A stretch of 64,000 nucleotides of DNA. It comes from Rhizobium etli_C. Lineage in GTDB: Bacteria > Pseudomonadota > Alphaproteobacteria > Rhizobiales > Rhizobiaceae. The DNA lies in assembly GCF_014198605.1 (NCBI RefSeq), contig NZ_JACIHU010000004.1; one strand, written 5' to 3'. Positions 1-8,575 of this stretch are shown one piece after another; position 1 is the stretch's first letter, and every line of letters starts with the position of its first letter. Position numbers and translations under genes: made by a program. The notes under the pieces were generated by a model. It ran no database searches. It was not told where the DNA came from and was given only the letters and a program-made list of their open reading frames with translations.

Positions 1-1118
1 TGCCGCTCAACGACGCGATCCGTGCGGTCACCGAAAAGACCGAGACGCAGTTTCACGCCGATGTCGCCGATCTCGGCTGCCTGGAGCCGAACGTCGAGCC
101 GCGCGCCACCGACAATATCGAAGAGATGATCGAGATCATCGAGAAGCTGATCGGCAACGGCCATGCCTATGTCGCATCGGGCGAAGTGCTGTTCGATACC
201 AAATCGATGGCGGATTACGGCCAGCTTTCGAAGCGCCCGCTCGACGAGCAGCAGGCCGGCGCCCGCGTCGCGGTCGATGCGCACAAGAAGAACCCCGGCG
301 ATTTCGTGCTCTGGAAGCTGTCGAGCCATAACGAGCCCGGCTGGGAGAGCCCCTGGGGCCGCGGCCGGCCCGGCTGGCACATCGAATGCTCGGCGATGAG
401 CCGGCGTTATCTCGGCGATGTCTTCGACATCCATGGCGGCGGGCTGGATCTGATCTTCCCGCATCATGAAAACGAGATCGCCCAGTCGCGCTGCGCTCAC
501 GGCACCGAGGTGATGGCGAATGTCTGGATGCATAACGGCTTCGTGCAGGTCGAGGGCCGCAAGATGTCGAAGTCCGAGGGCAATTTCGTCACCATCCACG
601 ATCTGCTGCACACTGAGGTCTTCGGCGGCCGTAAATGGCCGGGCGAGGTGCTGCGTCTTGCCATGCTGATGACGCATTACCGCGAGCCGATCGATTTCTC
701 GATCAAGCGGCTGGAAGAGGCCGAACGGCTGCTCGCCAAATGGCCGGCGACGGAAGCCGGCGACGCCACACCGGACGAAAGCGTGCTGAACGCCCTGGCG
801 GACGACCTCAATATGGTGGCGGCGGTGCAGGCGCTGCATGCGCTGGCGCAGGCCGCCCATACCGATGCCGCCGCGGGCGCCACCTTCGCCGCGACGGCTT
901 CACTTCTCGGGGTGCTGCCGAAGAAGGCCGAAATCGACGAAGCCGTCGCAGCGGCGGTCGATGCGCTGGTCGCCATGCGTCTTGAAATGCTGAAGGCGAA
1001 GAATTTTGCCGAAGCCGACAAGATCCGCGACGAGCTGACGGCGAAGGGCATCCAGCTGAAGGACGGCAAGGATGCCGCGACGGGCGAGCGGGTGACGACG
1101 TGGGAGGTGAAGCGGTGA
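1..1118 (+). CDS. cysS: Cysteinyl-tRNA synthetase, 3' part (5' end outside window)
   Basis: Charges tRNA-Cys with cysteine in the cytoplasm. The reading frame is open from the window's first bases (frame of base 3), so the gene starts upstream; about 371 residues are visible of a family usually near 460, and the N-terminal HIGH region is missing. Visible are the zinc/substrate stretch with HIECSAM, the GGGLDLIFPHHENE segment and the KMSKSEGN signature (about residue 187 of the fragment), followed by the helical anticodon-binding DALR-like region. It ends with TGA. A repeat element separates it from the next gene, so it is probably transcribed apart from the GFA cluster. Confidence 0.97.
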   Translation, partial: PLNDAIRAVTEKTETQFHADVADLGCLEPNVEPRATDNIEEMIEIIEKLIGNGHAYVASGEVLFDTKSMADYGQLSKRPLDEQQAGARVAVDAHKKNPGDFVLWKLSSHNEPGWESPWGRGRPGWHIECSAMSRRYLGDVFDIHGGGLDLIFPHHENEIAQSRCAHGTEVMANVWMHNGFVQVEGRKMSKSEGNFVTIHDLLHTEVFGGRKWPGEVLRLAMLMTHYREPIDFSIKRLEEAERLLAKWPATEAGDATPDESVLNALADDLNMVAAVQALHALAQAAHTDAAAGATFAATASLLGVLPKKAEIDEAVAAAVDALVAMRLEMLKAKNFAEADKIRDELTAKGIQLKDGKDAATGERVTTWEVKR

Positions 1119-1140
1119 GAGTGGTGCCTGGGTATAAGAC

Positions 1141-1286
1141 CCCTCCCCAACCCCTCCCCACAAGGGGGAGGGGCTACGACGGCGCACCACTCCGAAGCGA
1201 CCTCATCGCAATTGCAAACATTCGAGACGGAAACGAAGACGCCGCCACGAGAGAGCCCTCCCCCTTGTGGGGAGGGTTGGGAGGGG
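1141..1286. repeat. MITE-like element with terminal inverted repeats, copy 1
   Basis: Two C/G-rich copies of one motif (CCCTCCCCAACCCCTCCCCA plus CAAGGGGGAGGGG) lie in opposite orientation at 1141-1173 and 1256-1286, about 83 bases apart. The same arrangement and almost the same total length recur at 51701-51847, but the two middle parts do not match. It fills the gap between cysS and the GFA operon. No coding capacity is evident. Confidence 0.7.
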
Positions 1287-1326
1287 TTTTCTTTTTCTCA
1301 TCGACGTCGCTGCGGGAGGACCTGCC

Positions 1327-1803
1327 ATGACCACCTATACCGGCGGCTGCCAGTGCGGAGCGATCCGCTTCCGTGTCAGCGGCGAACTCAAGGATTCGTC
1401 GATCTGTCATTGCCGCATGTGCCAGAAGGCGTTCGGGGCTTATTATGCGCCGCTCGTCTCGGTGCGCGGCACCGAGTTCGAGTGGACGCGGGGGGAGCGG
1501 AAAAAATTCCGCTCTTCCGATTTCGTCGAGCGCGGTTTCTGCGGCGACTGCGGCACGCCGCTGACCTATGAAGCGCCAGACGGAATGGCGATTGCTGCGG
1601 GCGCCTTCGACGATCCGTCGTCGCTGCCGCCGACCATTCAATGGGGCGTGGAAGGCAAGATCGGCTTCGTCGATCACCTGCACGAACTGCCGGGAGAGCG
1701 GACCGAGGCCGATCTGACGGCAGGCTCCTTCCTGCACGAACTCGTTTCCTATCAACATCCCGACCATGACACGCAGGTCTGGCCACCGGAGGATCGCGCT
1801 TGA
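1327..1803 (+). CDS. GFA-family (CENP-V/Mss4-like) zinc protein, paralog 1
   Basis: This 158-residue protein belongs to the family of glutathione-dependent formaldehyde-activating enzyme (GFA), a Mss4-like zinc fold. Zinc ligands are visible as CQCG near residue 10, CHCRMC near 33 and GFCGDCGTP near 75. The ATG at 1327 has a good GGGAGGA ribosome site. The C-terminus carries QHPDHDTQVWP, shared with the next two proteins. It is the first of three tandem paralogs. True GFA activity is unproven for most members, so the substrate is unknown. An aldehyde- or thiol-related role is inference only. Confidence 0.9.
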   Translation: MTTYTGGCQCGAIRFRVSGELKDSSICHCRMCQKAFGAYYAPLVSVRGTEFEWTRGERKKFRSSDFVERGFCGDCGTPLTYEAPDGMAIAAGAFDDPSSLPPTIQWGVEGKIGFVDHLHELPGERTEADLTAGSFLHELVSYQHPDHDTQVWPPEDRA

Positions 1804-2288
1804 GCGACATGACGAAACAGGCCGGCGGATGCCAATGCGGCGCGGTTCGTTATCGCGCTCGCGGCGAACTCGACTATCCCCATATCTGCCACTGCCGCAT
1901 GTGCCAGAAGGCGGCCGGCAACTATTTCCTGCCGCTTGCGGCCGCCATGCGCGAGGATTTCGAACTGACGCGCGGCGCACCGAAATGGTTCCAATCCTCG
2001 GACCTGGTGCGGCGCGGTTTCTGCGGTGATTGCGGCACGCCGCTGTTTTACGACATCCCGGATGCGGACTTCATCAATATCACGCTCGGCTCGCTCGATG
2101 AGCCCGATGCCGTCAAGCCCGTGATGCAATCGAGCACCGGCCGCAAGATGTCCTGGTTTCACGCGATCGACAGTCTGCCGGTGGAGCCGCAGCCTGAAAC
2201 GCCCGACCGCGAAAACGCGATTGCGGCAAGCAATCATCAGCACCCGGATCACGACACGGAAAGCTGGCCACTCGGAGAGCGCCCATGA
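1800..2288 (+). CDS. GFA-family (CENP-V/Mss4-like) zinc protein, paralog 2
   Basis: A 162-residue second GFA-type protein. It has the same zinc ligand set (CQCG, CHCRMC, GFCGDCGTP) and the same C-terminal QHPDHDT-x-x-WP motif as its neighbours, but a diverged middle. The TTG at 1800 is preferred: it overlaps the previous stop as TTGA, and GGAGGA at 1788-1793 sits six bases upstream. An ATG at 1809 would be too far from that site. The overlap implies translational coupling with paralog 1. Function is unknown beyond family membership. Confidence 0.9.
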   Translation: MSDMTKQAGGCQCGAVRYRARGELDYPHICHCRMCQKAAGNYFLPLAAAMREDFELTRGAPKWFQSSDLVRRGFCGDCGTPLFYDIPDADFINITLGSLDEPDAVKPVMQSSTGRKMSWFHAIDSLPVEPQPETPDRENAIAASNHQHPDHDTESWPLGERP

Positions 2289-2761
2289 CGGATAGGATAA
2301 GAACAGGCGGATGCCAGTGCGGCGCCGTGCGCTTCCGCATATCCGGCGAACTGGGGCGACCCTCGATCTGCCATTGCCGCATGTGCCAGAAGCAGTTCGG
2401 CGGCTTCTTCTCCGCGCTGGTCACGGCACCCGAGGAAGGAATGGAATGGACGCGCGGCGAGCCGAGCTACTTTCAGTCCTCCGTCAATATCGCCCGCGGC
2501 TTCTGCAACAATTGCGGCACGCCGATGACCTATCGTCATCCTGGTGGTCTGGAGCTTGCGATCGGCACGTTCGACGACCGCGGCGATCTCGCGCCGCAGA
2601 TCCAGGTCAATTACGACGCCCGCCTGCCCTGGGTCGAGACGATCTTCGAGGCGCCGGTGCACAAGGACCCGGATTTCTATGCCCGACAGGAGGCGATCAT
2701 CTCCTTTCAGCATCCCGATCACGACACTCAATTCTGGCCCGGAAAAGGCGTGAAGATATGA
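2285..2761 (+). CDS. GFA-family (CENP-V/Mss4-like) zinc protein, paralog 3
   Basis: A 158-residue third GFA-type protein. Zinc ligands CQCG, CHCRMC and GFCNNCGTP are present, and the C-terminus again ends in QHPDHDTQFWP. ATG at 2285 overlaps the preceding stop (ATGA), and its own stop overlaps the start of the iminopeptidase gene in the same way. The four genes therefore form one tightly coupled operon. Whether the three paralogs act on different adducts or assemble together cannot be told from sequence. Confidence 0.9.
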   Translation: MTDRIRTGGCQCGAVRFRISGELGRPSICHCRMCQKQFGGFFSALVTAPEEGMEWTRGEPSYFQSSVNIARGFCNNCGTPMTYRHPGGLELAIGTFDDRGDLAPQIQVNYDARLPWVETIFEAPVHKDPDFYARQEAIISFQHPDHDTQFWPGKGVKI

Positions 2762-3720
2762 CAGAGATACTGCGCACCCTCTATCCTGAAATCGAAGCCT
2801 ATGCCTCCGGTCATCTCGATGTCGGCGACGGCCATGTGATCTATTGGGAGCGATCGGGAACGCCCGGGGCCAAGCCCGCCGTCTTCCTGCATGGCGGCCC
2901 GGGCGGCGGCTTCTCGCCGGCCCACCGCCGGCTGTTCGATCCGGCCCTCTACGACGTCATGCTGTTCGACCAGCGCGGCTGCGGCCGGTCGACGCCACAT
3001 GCCGAGCTCAATGCCAACACGACCTGGGACCTCGTCGCCGATATCGAGCGCCTGCGCGAAATGGCCGGCGTCGAGGCCTGGCAGGTGTTCGGCGGCTCCT
3101 GGGGCTCGACGCTGGCGCTCGCCTATGCCGAAAAGCATCCGGAGCGCGTCTCCGAGCTCATCCTGCGCGGCATCTATACGCTGACCAAGGCCGAACTCGA
3201 CTGGTACTATCAGTTCGGCGTCTCGGAGATGTTCCCGGACAAGTGGGAGCGCTTCATCGCTCCGATCCCGCCGGAAGAGCGGCATGAGATGATGCAGGCC
3301 TATCATCGCCGCCTGACGCATGAGGACAGAAACGTGCGCCTTGCGGCCGCGCAGGCCTGGAGCATCTGGGAAGGCGAAACGATCACGCTGCTGCCGGAAC
3401 CCTCGACGAGCGGCAAGTTCGAGGAGCCGGAATTCGCCTACGCATTCGCCCGCATCGAGAACCATTTCTTCGTCAATGCCGGCTGGATGGACGAAGGACA
3501 GCTGATCCGCGACGCCGGCAGGCTGAAGGATATTCCCGGCGTCATCGTGCATGGCCGCTACGACATGCCTTGCCCGGCCAAATATGCCTGGCTGCTGCAC
3601 AAGGCCTGGCCGAATGCGGAGTTCCATCTGATCGAAGGTGCCGGCCATGCCTATTCGGAGCCCGGGATTCTCGATCGGCTGATCCGGGCGACGGACAGGT
3701 TCGCCGGGAAGTTGGATTGA
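2758..3720 (+). CDS. pip: Proline iminopeptidase
   Basis: A 320-residue peptidase of family S33 (alpha/beta hydrolase fold) that removes N-terminal proline from peptides in the cytoplasm. Visible are the oxyanion-hole motif HGGPGGG near residue 45, FDQRGCGRS near 75, the nucleophile in GGSWGS near 112, an aspartate in HGRYDMPCP near 265 and the catalytic histidine in GAGHAYSEP near 293. The ATG at 2758 overlaps the stop of the third GFA gene. The frame is open further upstream, but that would overlap GFA3 entirely and lacks the family's conserved start. Confidence 0.93.
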   Translation: MTEILRTLYPEIEAYASGHLDVGDGHVIYWERSGTPGAKPAVFLHGGPGGGFSPAHRRLFDPALYDVMLFDQRGCGRSTPHAELNANTTWDLVADIERLREMAGVEAWQVFGGSWGSTLALAYAEKHPERVSELILRGIYTLTKAELDWYYQFGVSEMFPDKWERFIAPIPPEERHEMMQAYHRRLTHEDRNVRLAAAQAWSIWEGETITLLPEPSTSGKFEEPEFAYAFARIENHFFVNAGWMDEGQLIRDAGRLKDIPGVIVHGRYDMPCPAKYAWLLHKAWPNAEFHLIEGAGHAYSEPGILDRLIRATDRFAGKLD

Positions 3721-3737
3721 TGCGACACGCCGTGGCA

Positions 3738-3767
3738 ACCCCCTCTGCCCTGCCGGGCAGAGGGGGT
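3738..3767 (+). terminator. Perfect 13-bp hairpin after pip
   Basis: ACCCCCTCTGCCC (3738-3750) and its exact complement (3755-3767) are separated by the tetraloop TGCC, just after the pip stop and 42 bases before cimA. No T-run follows, so it may be a weak terminator, an mRNA-stabilising stem or a remnant of a repeat. Confidence 0.5.
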
Positions 3768-3808
3768 AAGCCCGGCATAAAAACAGTCAATGCCTGGGAG
3801 GCATTTTG

Positions 3809-5425
3809 GTGACCAAGGAAAAAATCTACCTCTTCGACACGACGCTCCGGGACGGGCAGCAGACGCCCGGCATCGATTTTTCCGTCGAGGACAAGATTGC
3901 GATCGCCGCCATGCTGGATGAGTTCGGCCTCGATTATGTCGAGGGCGGTTATCCCGGCGCCAATCCGACCGATACTGCCTTTTTCAGCGAGAAGCGCACC
4001 AGCCAGGCGAGCTTCGTCGCCTTCGGCATGACGAAGCGGGCGGGCGTTTCGGTCTCCAACGATCCGGGCCTTGCCGGTCTGCTGCAGGCGAAATCCGACG
4101 GCATCTGTTTCGTCGCCAAGAGCTGGGATTACCATGTCGCGGTGGCGCTCGGCTGCACCAACGAGGAAAACCTCGAATGCATCGCCGAAAGCGTCAAGGC
4201 GGCGGTCGGCGCCGGCAAGGAGGCGATCGTCGATTGCGAGCACTTCTTCGATGGCTTCAAGGCCAACCCGGCCTATGCGCTCGCCTGTGCCAAGACCGCC
4301 TATGAGAGCGGCGCCCGCTGGGTCGTGCTCTGCGACACCAATGGCGGCACGCAGCCGCCGGAGATCCGTGCTATCGTCGAGGCGGTGATCGCAGCCGGCG
4401 TGCCCGGCCGCTGTCTCGGCATCCATGCCCATAACGACACCGGCCAGGCGGTCGCCAATTCGCTTGCTGCGGTCGAAGCCGGCGTCCGGCAGATCCAGGG
4501 CACGTTGAACGGCATCGGCGAGCGCTGCGGCAATGCCAACTTGGTGACGCTGATCCCGACGCTGGCGCTGAAGAGTGCTTATAACACACGGTTCGAAACG
4601 GCGATCGACGAGGAGCGGCTGCTCAACCTCACCCGGCTCTCGCATGCCTTCGACGAGCTGCTCAACCGCTCGCCCGATCACCAGATGCCCTATGTCGGCG
4701 CTTCCGCCTTCGCCACCAAGGCCGGCATCCACGCATCGGCGCTGCTGAAGGACCCGAAGACCTATGAACATGTGCCGCCGGAAAGCGTCGGCAACTTCCG
4801 CAAGGTCATGGTCTCCGACCAGGGCGGCAAGGCGAACTTCATCAATGCGCTGAAGCGGCGCGGCATCACCGTCGCCAAGGACGATCCGAAGCTTGACCTC
4901 TTGATCTCAATCGTCAAGGAACGGGAATCCATCGGCTATGCCTATGAGGGCGCCGATGCGAGCTTCGAGCTCTTGGCGCACCGCACGCTCGGCACCATCC
5001 CGGAATTCTTCACCATCGAAGGCTTCCGGGTGATGATCGAGCGCCGTTTCGACAGTCTCGGCCGCGTGAAAATCGTCTCGGAAGCGGTGGTCAAGATCAC
5101 CATCGACGGCCAGACGCTGATGTCGGTTGCCGATGCCGAAGGCCCGGTCAACGCGCTCGACCTGGCGCTGCGCAAGGATTTCGGCAAATACCAGCACGAG
5201 ATCGACGATCTGGTGCTCGCCGATTTCAAGGTGCGTATCCTCAATGGCGGCACGGAGGCGATCACCCGCGTGCTGATCGAATCCACCGACAGCGACGGCG
5301 TGCGCTGGTGGACGGTCGGCGTCTCGGAGAACATCATCGACGCCTCGTTCCAGGCGCTGATGGATTCCGTCATTTACAAGCTGATGAAGAACCGGCAGCT
5401 GGCGGGCAAGATCGCGGCGGAATAA
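3809..5425 (+). CDS. cimA: Citramalate synthase (HMGL/LeuA-like)
   Basis: A 538-residue enzyme of the alpha-isopropylmalate synthase superfamily. It most resembles CimA, which condenses acetyl-CoA and pyruvate to (R)-citramalate, the entry to a threonine-independent isoleucine route. The N-terminal HMGL-like barrel carries DTTLRDGQQTPG (about residues 8-19), the metal histidines in GIHAHNDTGQAV near 210, and HASALLKDPKTYEH near 315; the C-terminal third is the LeuA-type regulatory dimer domain. GTG at 3809 has GGGAGG seven bases upstream; TTG at 3806 is too close. LeuA activity is the main alternative, but the overall layout favours CimA. Confidence 0.88.
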   Translation: MTKEKIYLFDTTLRDGQQTPGIDFSVEDKIAIAAMLDEFGLDYVEGGYPGANPTDTAFFSEKRTSQASFVAFGMTKRAGVSVSNDPGLAGLLQAKSDGICFVAKSWDYHVAVALGCTNEENLECIAESVKAAVGAGKEAIVDCEHFFDGFKANPAYALACAKTAYESGARWVVLCDTNGGTQPPEIRAIVEAVIAAGVPGRCLGIHAHNDTGQAVANSLAAVEAGVRQIQGTLNGIGERCGNANLVTLIPTLALKSAYNTRFETAIDEERLLNLTRLSHAFDELLNRSPDHQMPYVGASAFATKAGIHASALLKDPKTYEHVPPESVGNFRKVMVSDQGGKANFINALKRRGITVAKDDPKLDLLISIVKERESIGYAYEGADASFELLAHRTLGTIPEFFTIEGFRVMIERRFDSLGRVKIVSEAVVKITIDGQTLMSVADAEGPVNALDLALRKDFGKYQHEIDDLVLADFKVRILNGGTEAITRVLIESTDSDGVRWWTVGVSENIIDASFQALMDSVIYKLMKNRQLAGKIAAE

Positions 5426-5589
5426 GTCTGTCCCGCCGGTGCTGCAAGGCGGCGATGCCGACGTCTTCGGCGCATGCGCGGCGTTTCCGCTTCAAATCCT
5501 CTCACTCTTCATTCAACGAAATGAATTGGCCTATTCACGGCGCTTAAGCTAGGCCGGATCAGAAGAAGAACAAAGATGGAAACACGCCG

Positions 5590-6507
5590 ATGTCGACCGA
5601 TGCATCCGTTCCCTTGGCCAAGAACGAAGACAGTCCGCGCGGTTTCGCCTTCGCGCTGACGGCCTATCTGCTCTGGGGCTTCCTGCCGTTCTATATGAAG
5701 GCGGTGGCCCATATCCCGCCGGCCGAAGTGATCGCTCACCGCATCGTCTGGTCGCTGCCGCTGGCCGGCATCGTGTTGATCGTGCTCGGGCGCACCGGAG
5801 ATATCGGCGCAGCACTGCGTTCGCCGCGCATGCTCGCCATGGGGGCGCTGACGGCGTCGCTGATCACCGTCAACTGGGGCACCTATGTCTGGGCGATCGG
5901 CGCCGGCCACTCGCTCGATGCAGCACTTGGTTATTTCATCAATCCGCTGTTCAGCATCTTTCTCGGCGCAGTGCTTCTCAAGGAGAAGCTGCAGCCGCTG
6001 CAGATCGCGGCGATCGCGCTTGCGGCCCTTGCCGTCGCCATTCTCGCATTCGACAGCGGCGGCATTCCGTGGGTGGCGCTGACGCTGGCCGTCAGCTGGG
6101 GTTTCTATGCCTTGCTCCGCAAGACGCTGCCGCTCGGACCCAATCAGGGTTTCTTCCTCGAGGTTCTGATCCTCAGCGGGCCGGCCCTCGTCTACATCCT
6201 CTATCTCGAATTCAGCAGCGGCCTCGGCCATTTCTACCGCACCGGCCTTGCCGATACGACCATGCTGCTCGGCTGCGGCGTCGTCACTGCCGTGCCGCTG
6301 ATGATCTATGCCAACGGCGCAAAGCTGCTGAAACTTTCGACGATCGGCATCATGCAGTATATCGCGCCGACGATGATCTTCCTGATCGCCGTCTTCGCCT
6401 TTCGCGAGCCGCTGAGCACGGCGCGCATGATCGCCTTTCCGCTGATCTGGGCCGGGCTGTTCTTCTATAGCTGGTCGATGCTGAAGGGGAGCCGCGGAAG
6501 GATGTAG
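5590..6507 (+). CDS. rarD: RarD-type EamA-family transporter
   Basis: A 305-residue inner-membrane protein with about ten hydrophobic segments in two EamA repeats. The RarD features are clear: AYLLWGFLPFYMKAV near the N-terminus, AHRIVWSLPLAG, NWGTYVWAIGAGHSLDAALGYFINPL in the first repeat, and IGIMQYIAPTMIFLIAVF in the second. Substrate is unknown; the E. coli RarD name comes from a chloramphenicol phenotype. Transcribed alone and convergent with the next gene. Confidence 0.9.
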   Translation: MSTDASVPLAKNEDSPRGFAFALTAYLLWGFLPFYMKAVAHIPPAEVIAHRIVWSLPLAGIVLIVLGRTGDIGAALRSPRMLAMGALTASLITVNWGTYVWAIGAGHSLDAALGYFINPLFSIFLGAVLLKEKLQPLQIAAIALAALAVAILAFDSGGIPWVALTLAVSWGFYALLRKTLPLGPNQGFFLEVLILSGPALVYILYLEFSSGLGHFYRTGLADTTMLLGCGVVTAVPLMIYANGAKLLKLSTIGIMQYIAPTMIFLIAVFAFREPLSTARMIAFPLIWAGLFFYSWSMLKGSRGRM

Positions 6508-6540
6508 CCGTTGCGCTCGTCTCGACCCGACCGACTTGGC

Positions 6541-7473
6541 TCAAAGCCAGGATAGCAGAGCTGTGCGGACCAGGATTCCGGCCAGTGCGCTGAAGACTGC
6601 GACGCCTGCTACCGAGCGGAGCGCCGGCACCGAAGCGATAAGAATGGAAAGGCCGGGAAGGTCAAGAGGGTTTAGCAGAAATGCGGATCCGTGAATGATT
6701 TTCTCTGGCGTAAGACTCAGTTCCTTGTGGGCGTCGAGTAACAGCGTGACCGTTGCGCTCGATCCTGCCAGGCACTTTGTGAGGAAGAACAGCACATCCT
6801 GCTGCGAGGCGCCGAGCAGCTGAAGCAATGGCTGCGCAACGGACGTGAAAGCCGAAAGTGCGCCTGTATTTTGGGTCAGCCTTACCAGGGCAAGTGAGAT
6901 CACGAGCACCGGCAGGATCGCAGCAATGACGCCAATGGCATCTGCGCCACCGCGATTGATCGCGGCCAGCAGATCGCGCCTGACGACGTCGTGGTCATCC
7001 GCCCTGTCGCAGGAACAGATCTTTCCAGGCAAGGAACGGCGGCCGACGATCCAACCGGCGAGAGTGGACGCAGCGAGCGCCCCGCAAATGCCGTTCATTA
7101 TGATCGAGCCCGGATCGACACCGAGGCTTGCGAGCGGAAAACTGGCATTCGCCGGCGCCGCCGCAAGCACTGCGGCAAAGGCCGCGGCCATAAATTTCTC
7201 CGACGTTCTTTTATGCGCCATCAGCGTCAGCGCAGCGACCGGGGCAGCCGAACTCACGAGACTGAGCTGGATGATTGCCAAAACCCCAAAACCGTCCAGA
7301 CCGAAAGGTCTGAACAGCGGGTTTACCTTGCCGGCGATTGATCGCAACGCGCTCACGCTCTCGAGGTAGCGCATCAGCGAAAATGTCACGATCATGAGAG
7401 GCAGAAAGGTGAATATCGCGATGTCGACGGCACTTCGCCCGGCATCCAGGATGGCGGTTATCAGAATTGTCAT
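6541..7473 (-). CDS. Nucleoside-recognition (gate) domain membrane protein
   Basis: A 310-residue polytopic membrane protein with two related halves, one containing FTFLPLMIVTFSLMRYLE and the other ILPVLVISLALVRLTQNTG, matching the duplicated gate (nucleoside recognition) domain of SpmA/SpmB/YjiH-like proteins. Nothing here suggests sporulation; rhizobia do not sporulate, so a transport or channel role is likelier. It lies in the same direction as the two hydrolase genes upstream, from which a hairpin at 7529-7554 separates it. Confidence 0.8.
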   Translation of the reverse strand: MTILITAILDAGRSAVDIAIFTFLPLMIVTFSLMRYLESVSALRSIAGKVNPLFRPFGLDGFGVLAIIQLSLVSSAAPVAALTLMAHKRTSEKFMAAAFAAVLAAAPANASFPLASLGVDPGSIIMNGICGALAASTLAGWIVGRRSLPGKICSCDRADDHDVVRRDLLAAINRGGADAIGVIAAILPVLVISLALVRLTQNTGALSAFTSVAQPLLQLLGASQQDVLFFLTKCLAGSSATVTLLLDAHKELSLTPEKIIHGSAFLLNPLDLPGLSILIASVPALRSVAGVAVFSALAGILVRTALLSWL

Positions 7474-7528
7474 GGAAACGAATGGCTCGATGGCCGGGTG
7501 AACGCGCGGCCGGCTTGATGGAGGAAGC

Positions 7529-7554
7529 AGGCTCCGGATTCGATGCCGGAGCCT
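7529..7554 (-). terminator. 9-bp hairpin after the alpha/beta hydrolase gene
   Basis: AGGCTCCGG (7529-7537) pairs with CCGGAGCCT (7546-7554) around an 8-base loop, 14 bases past the hydrolase stop on the minus strand. There is no U-tract, so termination strength is uncertain. Confidence 0.45.
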
Positions 7555-7567
7555 CGTCGTTCAGACT

Positions 7568-8575
7568 CTATTCCGGTTTGAAAGCTTCATCGAAGAAGCG
7601 GACGACCTCGGCATAGGCCTGCATGCGGTGGCTCTCCATCAGGGCCAGATGTGTCGCCTCCCCGATTTCCACCCATCGCCTGTAGGAGGCGCCGGTCAGC
7701 TGCTCGAAATAGGCCCGCGCCAGATCAAGCGGGACGTCGATGTCCCATTCGCCGTGCAACAGCAGCACCGGCGCGCGAATCTCGCTCGGTTGATAATATG
7801 GGGTTCCAGCTCTCCAGTAGGTGCGGATGTCTTGGATCGGCCCGTTGGTGGCGCGAAGTTTGCCTTGCTCCCTATCGTCTTGCCACGTCTCCTCCGAGAG
7901 GGTCAATTCCGACCAGAGATCGAACCAGCCCTCGGGCACAAGACGTTCACGCGCGTATTCAGGTGCGGTGCCCAGCCAACGCGCCAGGGCCGCTTTGACG
8001 GGAACAAGCCTGTAGGAGCCGAGGGAACCGCCCTGGTCGATGGGAATGGGAACGTCACTCAGCCATTGTGGCGCGAGCAGCGCGAGCTTGACGACCTTGT
8101 CGGCATTGCGAGCAGCATATGCGCCGGCTACGGTACCGCCCCACGACATTGCGAACACGTTGACAGCCTTCAGGCCCCGAAGTCGAAGCACGAACTCGAC
8201 AGCCGTTGCGAAGTCGGTGACGCCCGTGTCGGTGGAAACAAGGGGCGGGTTGAGATCGGGCTGCGCCTGCATTTCCGGTGGACGGGTCGATTTTCCGTAG
8301 CCCCGGACATCGACGGCAAAGACGTCGAACCCATGATGCGCGAGGAAGTCGATGAAGGACATTCCATTGAAGGGAACGTCGTAAAGACTTCCGGACGAGA
8401 AGGTCGCTCCATGCACCATCACGATTGTTTTCTCCGCAAGAAGGACTTTGTGGTCCTTCCTTCGCTTATTGCGCAGATAGAGCTTGATGCCCTCGGTTCC
8501 GCTGTCGACGTAATGCTCGTCGAATACGATCTGACTGGCGTCAAAAGCTGACGATGCGAGTTCGTTGTTAGACAT
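7568..8575 (-). CDS. Alpha/beta-fold hydrolase
   Basis: A 335-residue hydrolase. Visible are the oxyanion segment MVHGATFSSG near residue 60, DVRGYGKSTRP near 90, the nucleophile elbow in AMSWGGTVAG near 145, an aspartate in LLHGEWDIDVP near 280 and a histidine in GEATHLALMES near 313. ATG at 8575 (MSNNELASS) is chosen; the frame is open far upstream, but that part antisense-overlaps the MBL gene. It overlaps the stop of the MBL gene by 8 bases, so the two are co-transcribed and probably coupled. An ester, lactone or epoxide could be the substrate; none is proven. Confidence 0.88.
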   Translation of the reverse strand: MSNNELASSAFDASQIVFDEHYVDSGTEGIKLYLRNKRRKDHKVLLAEKTIVMVHGATFSSGSLYDVPFNGMSFIDFLAHHGFDVFAVDVRGYGKSTRPPEMQAQPDLNPPLVSTDTGVTDFATAVEFVLRLRGLKAVNVFAMSWGGTVAGAYAARNADKVVKLALLAPQWLSDVPIPIDQGGSLGSYRLVPVKAALARWLGTAPEYARERLVPEGWFDLWSELTLSEETWQDDREQGKLRATNGPIQDIRTYWRAGTPYYQPSEIRAPVLLLHGEWDIDVPLDLARAYFEQLTGASYRRWVEIGEATHLALMESHRMQAYAEVVRFFDEAFKPE

